Assembly: GCA_001464575.1 (NCBI GenBank)
Contig: LNFE01000164.1
Location: 1 to 51,323, forward strand
Reading direction: 5' to 3'
Length of the DNA: 51,323 nucleotides
Origin: Acidobacteria bacterium Ga0077553
GTDB lineage: Bacteria; Acidobacteriota; Terriglobia; Bryobacterales; Bryobacteraceae
The notes below the pieces were generated by a model. That model made no database searches. It was not told the origin of the DNA and was given only the letters and a program-made list of their open reading frames with translations. The position numbers and the translations under genes are program-made. Position 1 is the first letter of the stretch. The number at the start of each line of letters is the position of its first letter. Shown piece by piece: positions 46,468 to 51,323 of this stretch.

Positions 46468-46932
46468 ATGGACGGAGACCGGAAGTACAAACAACCCGGG
46501 TACCAGGACAAGAGGGAAGGGGAGCACCATGCCCCCCGAACCCCTGTCGACGGTCCGCCGACGCCCCGCCTCGTCCGTAGCGTCGCTGCCAGCCGCTGCT
46601 TTAACTGTTCAAACGTGCTGCCGGCGGGCTTCGACTTCACGGAGCCGTGCCCGAAGTGCGCCGTCGCCCTGCACTGCTGCAGTCAGTGCGGCCACATGGA
46701 TTCCTCGGCCCGCTTCCAATGCCTGCAGCCGGTTCCGGAGCGGATCCCGTATAAAGATCGCGCCAATGAGTGTACGTACTTTTCTCCTCGGATCACGGTA
46801 GCCCGCGATACAGCCGCCCCGGTGGCACCCAAGCCCGCCGGCTTGCCGTTGGTCGCCGCGCCGAACGTGCCGCGAAAGGTGCAGGACGCTCGCACCGCTT
46901 TCGACAATCTCTTCAAAAAAACTTCGGAATAG
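46468..46932 (+). CDS. Small zinc-ribbon protein
   Basis: 154 residues, start uncertain (an in-frame later start is possible since the first 35 residues are low-complexity). The core contains SRCFNCSNVL, then EPCPKCAVALHCCSQCGHMD, giving three CxxC-type metal sites, and a further Cys in FQCLQPV. The N-terminal Pro/Asp-rich and C-terminal Ala/Pro parts look disordered. It follows glgP by 39 nt and precedes the alcohol dehydrogenase by 7 nt. Role unknown; zinc-ribbon proteins of this type are often nucleic-acid or protein binders. Confidence 0.75.
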   Translation: MDGDRKYKQPGYQDKREGEHHAPRTPVDGPPTPRLVRSVAASRCFNCSNVLPAGFDFTEPCPKCAVALHCCSQCGHMDSSARFQCLQPVPERIPYKDRANECTYFSPRITVARDTAAPVAPKPAGLPLVAAPNVPRKVQDARTAFDNLFKKTSE

Positions 46933-46939
46933 CCTTCTC

Positions 46940-47950
46940 GTGCGCCTCGCCCAGTTAATCTCCCAACACCGTTTTACCGTTTCAGAGACCGAGCCGCCGC
47001 CCGCCCCCGGCCCGGGCGAGGTTCAAGTCCGCGTGCATGCCGTCGGTATCTGTGGATCGGACCTACACAACTTCTCGGAAGGGTCGGTGGGCGATACGCC
47101 CAGCGTCTTTCCGATGGTGCTTGGCCATGAGCCGACGGGGACGATCGTGGGAACCGCCGAGCGGGTGATTCTCGAACCGGCCGTCTACTGCTACCACTGC
47201 GAGATGTGCCGCACCGGCCGCCACAACCTCTGCGTGAACATCCGATTCTATAGCGCGGGGCCCGACCCCGGCTTTTTCCGGGACATCGTGAACCTGCCTG
47301 AGCATAACGTGTTGCCGCTGCCGGATGGCCTGGGGTTTGCGGAGGGGACGCTGTTTGAGCCGCTCGCGATTGCGCTGCACAGCATGGTGTTCGTGAAGTT
47401 GACGCCGGGCGAGACGGTGGCCGTCTGGGGTTGCGGGCCTATCGGGGTGCTGACGATTGCCGTGCTCAAGATGCATGGCGCTCGTCGCATCTATGCGATT
47501 GACCCGGTGCCGCATCGCCGCGCGATGGCGACCGCTTACGGAGCGGACGTCGTGCTCGCTCCGGACGAGGCGCTGGCCGAGATCAAGAGTTCGACTGGCG
47601 ACCGTGGCGTCGATGTGGCGATCGACTGTGTCAGCCGCGACGGTTCGCTCGAAGCCTGCTGCCTGGCGGTAGCGCGTGGCGGCCGGGTGGTGGTGACGGG
47701 GATTCCGTCGGACCCGATGCCGGTGATTCACTTTCATGAGCTGCGCCGGAAAGAGGTGCCGCTGTATCCCGTGCGCCGCAGCAACCACGAGACGCCGCTG
47801 GCGCTGGACCTCCTCCGCGAACGCCCGACGCTCTTCGGCCCGCTGGTGACGCATCAGCGGCCGCTTGAAGAGATCGAAGGGGCGTTCTCCATGCTGGAGC
47901 ACTATCGCGATAATGTAGGAAAAGCGGTGATCGATTTGACGGCCGTCTGA
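46940..47950 (+). CDS. Zinc-dependent alcohol/sorbitol dehydrogenase (MDR family)
   Basis: 336 residues from a GTG start. GroES-like N-terminal domain with catalytic-zinc ligands in VGICGSDLHNF and VLGHEPTGTIVG. A structural-zinc Cys cluster is seen in YCYHCEMCRTGRHNLC. The Rossmann part includes VAVWGCGPIGVLTIAVLKMHG and VDVAIDCVSRDG. NAD(P)-linked oxidation of a polyol or alcohol is expected; substrate unknown. Base composition is more G-rich than its neighbours. Confidence 0.92.
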   Translation: MRLAQLISQHRFTVSETEPPPAPGPGEVQVRVHAVGICGSDLHNFSEGSVGDTPSVFPMVLGHEPTGTIVGTAERVILEPAVYCYHCEMCRTGRHNLCVNIRFYSAGPDPGFFRDIVNLPEHNVLPLPDGLGFAEGTLFEPLAIALHSMVFVKLTPGETVAVWGCGPIGVLTIAVLKMHGARRIYAIDPVPHRRAMATAYGADVVLAPDEALAEIKSSTGDRGVDVAIDCVSRDGSLEACCLAVARGGRVVVTGIPSDPMPVIHFHELRRKEVPLYPVRRSNHETPLALDLLRERPTLFGPLVTHQRPLEEIEGAFSMLEHYRDNVGKAVIDLTAV

Positions 47951-47960
47951 GTACTTATCC

Positions 47961-49385
47961 ATGTGGGCCTGGCTCGTTCTCATCGCATTCACGGCTCCTT
48001 CACTCTGGGCCTGTACCTGTTTCAGCTGGCCGTCTGCCAAGGGTGCGTGGGAGACGTCTCCTCTGGTGTTCCTCGGCCACGTGGAAAGAACCGACGTAGA
48101 GTTTGACGAGTCTGGCGATCCGCTCCCGGGTCACGAGTGGCAGGGGGGAGACCAGAAGGCATGGATCAAGGTCGACGAGGCGTTCAAAGGGACACAAGTC
48201 GACGCCGAAATCCTATTGGAGCAGCCCGTGCATAGCTGCTCTAGCGGTGTCCGAGCGGGTGAGCACTATCTTTTCTATTTGGATCCAGGACAGAAGAAGG
48301 GCACTGGGGTCGCGCGCGGATGCCATCGGTCACGGCAAGTGGAGCAAGCTGCGGACGACCTCCTATTTCTACGGGCGCTTCCGAGGGCGGCGAAACGAAG
48401 CCGTCTATCCGGGGAACTGGAATTAGATGAGGACTCTTTAGCAAAAGGCTTTCGCCGAGTGCGGAAGTTGGGTGGCGTTCCTGTCCGCATCCGAGGGGCC
48501 GGCCAGCTGATCGAGACGATCACCAACGCCGATGGCGTATACGAAGTCTACGACCTGCCGGAGGGCTCCTACAGCGTAGAACCGGAGGTCCCAAAGGGGT
48601 TGGTGATCCGCTTTCCGATGTATGCAGGCGGCGCCCAAGCGCCAGGACCCGCGAACAGGTTCGGGATTAGTCTTTCCTCCGGCGCCGGCGCCAGCCTTAG
48701 TTTTTCCCTGAGGGAAGACAACTTGGTGTCCGGGCGTCTCGTTGACCCGGCGGGTAAGCCCATAGCTGGCATCGAAATCGCCTTGGAGCCGGTGGAAGGG
48801 ATCACGCCGTCCTCGCGCGTACCCAACACTCGCACGAAAGACGATGGTACCTTCCTTATCGAGGAGTTCCCATCTGGAGACTTCCTTCTGGTAGCCAACA
48901 ACTCAGGATCTATCAGCGGACGAGTGCCCTTCGGAAGGGTATATTTCCCAGGTAGTGTCGATCGCGAGAAGGCGCAAGTTCTCCCCATCAGCGCCGGAAA
49001 GCACATGGAAGGCGTGGTCCTTACCGTTCCCAAACTAGAGCCTACCGTCACCCTAAGTGGCAAGGTCCAGTTCAGCGACGGCCGGCCGGCCGCCGAGGCG
49101 AATCTGTACTTGGTGAGTGGTGACAAGAGGGAGTCACTCTTCGTAAACACTGAATCCAACGGCGCATTTCAGGTCTCGCTTTTGACCGGTCAGCCTGTCT
49201 GGCTCCAAGCCGAATGGCATATGGTCAGTCGGACTCCACGAGCAGACTGCCCGCAGTTGACTTGGACTAAAGGGAATGCCTACGCCGTCGCCGATATCAA
49301 ATCGGAGCCCGTGCCCGTATCCGCGGAAACCAACCAGGCGGGGCTGATCCTCACCCTCCCAGGGCCCGCCTGCAAGACCCCATAG
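47961..49385 (+). CDS. Secreted TIMP/NTR-like protein with carboxypeptidase-regulatory domain, copy 1
   Basis: 474 residues. The signal peptide (WAWLVLIAFTAPSLWA) is cut so that CTC would begin the mature protein, the CxC start used by TIMP/NTR domains. Further cysteines occur in VHSCSSGVRAGEHYLFYL and VARGCHRSRQV. A regulatory beta-sandwich (NADGVYEVYDLPEGSYSVEP) and repeated Ig-like segments follow. A tandem paralogue lies immediately downstream. Third-position codon choice and GC content are lower than in its neighbours (about 50% in the sampled line at 48841). Possibly an extracellular protease-inhibitor-like or surface protein. Confidence 0.8.
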   Translation: MWAWLVLIAFTAPSLWACTCFSWPSAKGAWETSPLVFLGHVERTDVEFDESGDPLPGHEWQGGDQKAWIKVDEAFKGTQVDAEILLEQPVHSCSSGVRAGEHYLFYLDPGQKKGTGVARGCHRSRQVEQAADDLLFLRALPRAAKRSRLSGELELDEDSLAKGFRRVRKLGGVPVRIRGAGQLIETITNADGVYEVYDLPEGSYSVEPEVPKGLVIRFPMYAGGAQAPGPANRFGISLSSGAGASLSFSLREDNLVSGRLVDPAGKPIAGIEIALEPVEGITPSSRVPNTRTKDDGTFLIEEFPSGDFLLVANNSGSISGRVPFGRVYFPGSVDREKAQVLPISAGKHMEGVVLTVPKLEPTVTLSGKVQFSDGRPAAEANLYLVSGDKRESLFVNTESNGAFQVSLLTGQPVWLQAEWHMVSRTPRADCPQLTWTKGNAYAVADIKSEPVPVSAETNQAGLILTLPGPACKTP

Positions 49386-49440
49386 CCAAAACCCCCAACG
49401 AAAACACGAGCCAGACCGTCTAAAACAATACCGTCGTCCG

Positions 49441-49445
49441 AGAGG
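49441..49445 (+). promoter_or_regulatory. Ribosome-binding site of TIMP-like copy 2
   Basis: AGAGG six nt before the ATG at 49452. It selects that ATG over an in-frame TTG at 49446. Confidence 0.55.
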
Positions 49446-49451
49446 TTGTTT

Positions 49452-50909
49452 ATGTGGGCCAAGCTCATTCTCGTCTCCCTCTTTGCGTCAACCGTCTGGC
49501 CGTGCAGCTGTCGCGAATGGCCCTCCGCCAAGGGCGCCTGGGAGACATCGCCCGTCGTGTTCCTCGGCCACGTCGAGAGAATCGAAACGAATACGGGCCT
49601 CCTCGGGTCCATCCTCAACCATCTCAACCCCGCAGGCGGTCGGCTCGACGGCCCCCAAACCGTATGGGTGCGGGTCGACGAACCCTTCAAAGGCGTCCAA
49701 GCCGCCACCGAACTGCGGCTGGAGCAACCTGGCCATAGCTGCGCCCCCAAGTTCCGCACCGGCGAGAAGGTCCTGTTCTACCTCCATCCCGGAGTGACTC
49801 CCGGATCCTGGGAAACCTCCGGATGCCATCGGACCAGAGACCTGGAGGCGGCCGCCGACGACCTGCTCTTTCTCCGCGCGCTGCCCACCGTCGCCACCCG
49901 TAGCCGGCTCTCCGGCGAAGTCTTCCTGTACTCCCACCCCGCCGCAAACCCATTACGCCGCCGCCCCGCGCTCCGCGAGCTGCCGGTCCGGATCCGCGGC
50001 GCCGGAAAGACCATCCACACGGTCACCAATGCCGACGGCGTCTACGAGGTCTACGACCTGCCGGAAGGCGCCTACCGCGTGGAGCCGGAATTGCCCCCGG
50101 GCCTGATCATTGACTTCCCCCTGTTCGCCGGCGGCGGGCCGATGCGGTTCGCCCCACCCGACTCGCCCATCGCCCTCGCCGCGCGAGGCGGCGCCAGCGT
50201 CAGCTTTGCGCTCCGCGAAGGGAACCAGGTCTCCGGCCGGGTCGTCGGACCCGCCGGCCGGCCTCTCGTCGGAGTGCCGATCACGCTGGAACCGGCACTG
50301 GGGGCTACCACCCCCTCCAGTGAACTCGAAACCAAGTCCCGCGAGGACGGCGTCTTTCGCCTCACCATGGTTCCCGCGGGTGCTTATCGGCTCGTCGCGA
50401 ACCGCCCCGGCATTGCCAGTGGCCGGGTGCCGTTTGGCGCCGTTTATCTACCCGGGACCACCCAGCGCAATCACGCGCGGGTCTTCCGGGTCGGTGCGCG
50501 GGATCGCTTCGAGAACATAACGCTCCGCATTCCGCGGTTGCAACCCACCATCACCGTCACCGGCCGCGCCCAATTAACCGACGGTGAGCCGGCGCCAGAT
50601 GCGGCCTTGTACCTGCTCGACGGTAGCAGCCAGGAATTGCTCCCTGAGCGAAGCGATCCAGACGGTCGATTCCGCGCCCAGATCCTCGCGGGCCGCGCCG
50701 TGCGCCTCCAGGCGGAATGGACTTCCAACCACCCCAGCTTCCGCCAGGATTGTCGCGCGAGCGTCTCGCCTCGTCTCTCGAAGCTCCGCTCCGCGGAAGC
50801 GCCCATTAGGGCAAAGAGCCACGAGACCGGAGTCCTGTTGACGCTACCGGCCAGCCGCTGCGCCCCCCAAATCATCCGTCTCCCCGGGCCCACCCCCCTC
50901 AGCCCTTAG
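49452..50909 (+). CDS. Secreted TIMP/NTR-like protein with carboxypeptidase-regulatory domain, copy 2
   Basis: 485 residues. A signal peptide (AKLILVSLFASTVWP) is followed directly by CSC. Shared blocks with copy 1 include EWPSAKGAWETSPVVFLGHV, GHSCAPKFRTGEKVLFYL, RIRGAGKTIHTVTNADGVYE and YDLPEGAYRVEPELPPG. The paralogy spans the whole length, so this is a tandem duplication. Unlike copy 1, its codon use is GC-rich (67% in the sampled homologous line at 50341). Overlaps the ROK gene tail-to-tail by 11 nt. Confidence 0.8.
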   Translation: MWAKLILVSLFASTVWPCSCREWPSAKGAWETSPVVFLGHVERIETNTGLLGSILNHLNPAGGRLDGPQTVWVRVDEPFKGVQAATELRLEQPGHSCAPKFRTGEKVLFYLHPGVTPGSWETSGCHRTRDLEAAADDLLFLRALPTVATRSRLSGEVFLYSHPAANPLRRRPALRELPVRIRGAGKTIHTVTNADGVYEVYDLPEGAYRVEPELPPGLIIDFPLFAGGGPMRFAPPDSPIALAARGGASVSFALREGNQVSGRVVGPAGRPLVGVPITLEPALGATTPSSELETKSREDGVFRLTMVPAGAYRLVANRPGIASGRVPFGAVYLPGTTQRNHARVFRVGARDRFENITLRIPRLQPTITVTGRAQLTDGEPAPDAALYLLDGSSQELLPERSDPDGRFRAQILAGRAVRLQAEWTSNHPSFRQDCRASVSPRLSKLRSAEAPIRAKSHETGVLLTLPASRCAPQIIRLPGPTPLSP

Positions 50910-51323
50910 CCAACTCCAGCGCCCCCCACAACACACTGTCATCCCCCAACTCCGCCGGCACCACATCCACGCGCGCTCTACTCCACGCCGTAATCTGCCG
51001 CCCCAGCTCCGCCCGCAGCGGCCCAAACAACTTCTCCCCCGCCTTCGGAATCCCCCCGCCAATCACGATCCGTGCCGGGTTCAACAACATAATCCCCGCC
51101 TTCAACCCCCGCGCCAGATCCACCACATACCGCTCCACAAACGCGGGATCTTCCATCAACTCCTTCGCCGGTTTCCCGTAATCCCGCTCGAGCCACAACC
51201 CACAACACATCCGCTCAAAGCACCCGTTCGACCCGCATAAACACTCCGGCCCATCCGGCCGCACGTTCAAATGCCCAATCTCCCCCGCATACGAATCCGC
51301 CCCCCGGTACAGCCCATGCTCCG
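50899..51323 (-). CDS. ROK family sugar kinase, C-terminal part (cut by window end)
   Basis: About 140 residues visible; the N-terminal part lies beyond the window. ROK features: EHGLYRGADSYAGEIGHLNV with the typical G-x-x-x-G-A-x-x-x-AGE-I-GH pattern, zinc-site CLCGSNGCFE, and C-terminal ARIVIGGGIPKAGEKLFGPL. ROK kinases phosphorylate glucose, fructose or N-acetylhexosamines, or act as repressors. The DNA-binding helix, if any, would be outside the window. A link with glgP-released glucose is plausible but not shown. Confidence 0.85.
   Translation of the reverse strand, partial: EHGLYRGADSYAGEIGHLNVRPDGPECLCGSNGCFERMCCGLWLERDYGKPAKELMEDPAFVERYVVDLARGLKAGIMLLNPARIVIGGGIPKAGEKLFGPLRAELGRQITAWSRARVDVVPAELGDDSVLWGALELAKG

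Overview
The window is a dense, GC-rich bacterial chromosome segment with about 43 protein genes, one tRNA and no gene-free stretch over 300 bases. It looks diderm: there are an outer-membrane beta-barrel, CsgG-like proteins, AsmA, TonB and LolA-like proteins. The mix of short RR-type Tat signals, a propeller-fronted hybrid histidine kinase, secreted carboxypeptidase-regulatory proteins and many overlapping operons fits Acidobacteriota (Bryobacterales/Solibacter-like). That placement is inference; no 16S or ribosomal gene is present.

Left part (1-12.8 kb): tRNA-Asp and a DUF3467 protein are followed by a minus-strand MscS channel/hydantoinase-A pair. A plus-strand operon then encodes a LolD-like ATPase, an FtsX-type permease split by an apparent frameshift near 5099, a LolA-like periplasmic protein and an outer-membrane barrel, which together read as a trans-envelope lipid or lipoprotein exporter. 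A second plus-strand operon carries two CsgG-domain paralogues, an unknown secreted protein and a Tat-exported beta-propeller.

Middle (12.8-25.6 kb), all minus strand: a six-gene coupled operon runs ECF sigma factor, zinc-finger/FecR membrane protein, then two ABC-2 ATPase/permease pairs. The last permease has a BamE/SmpA-like extracytoplasmic insert. Upstream of it lie an AsmA-like protein and a 1266-residue hybrid sensor kinase.

Right part (25.6-51.3 kb): aldehyde dehydrogenase, a DUF457 membrane protein and a lipid kinase (minus); NAD-dependent DNA ligase and a DedA-like protein (plus); TonB; a MacB/LolCDE-like ABC pair. A catabolic-looking stretch follows: enolase-superfamily enzyme, class III aminotransferase, IclR regulator, exported SelA-like PLP protein, an unknown protein coupled to an M19 dipeptidase, and an M81 MlrC-like peptidase. 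Next come a degenerate sulfatase-modifying-factor protein, glucan phosphorylase, a zinc-ribbon protein, a zinc alcohol dehydrogenase, two tandem TIMP/NTR-like secreted proteins and a partial ROK kinase.

The plus strand is G-rich over C on the left and C-rich over G over most of the right, whichever strand the genes use. The switch lies inside the sensor-kinase gene (about 22-24 kb), as at a replication terminus or an inversion boundary. The best candidates for undescribed systems are the ATPase-FtsX-LolA-barrel operon, the sigma-FecR-double ABC operon and the paired non-lipidated CsgG proteins.
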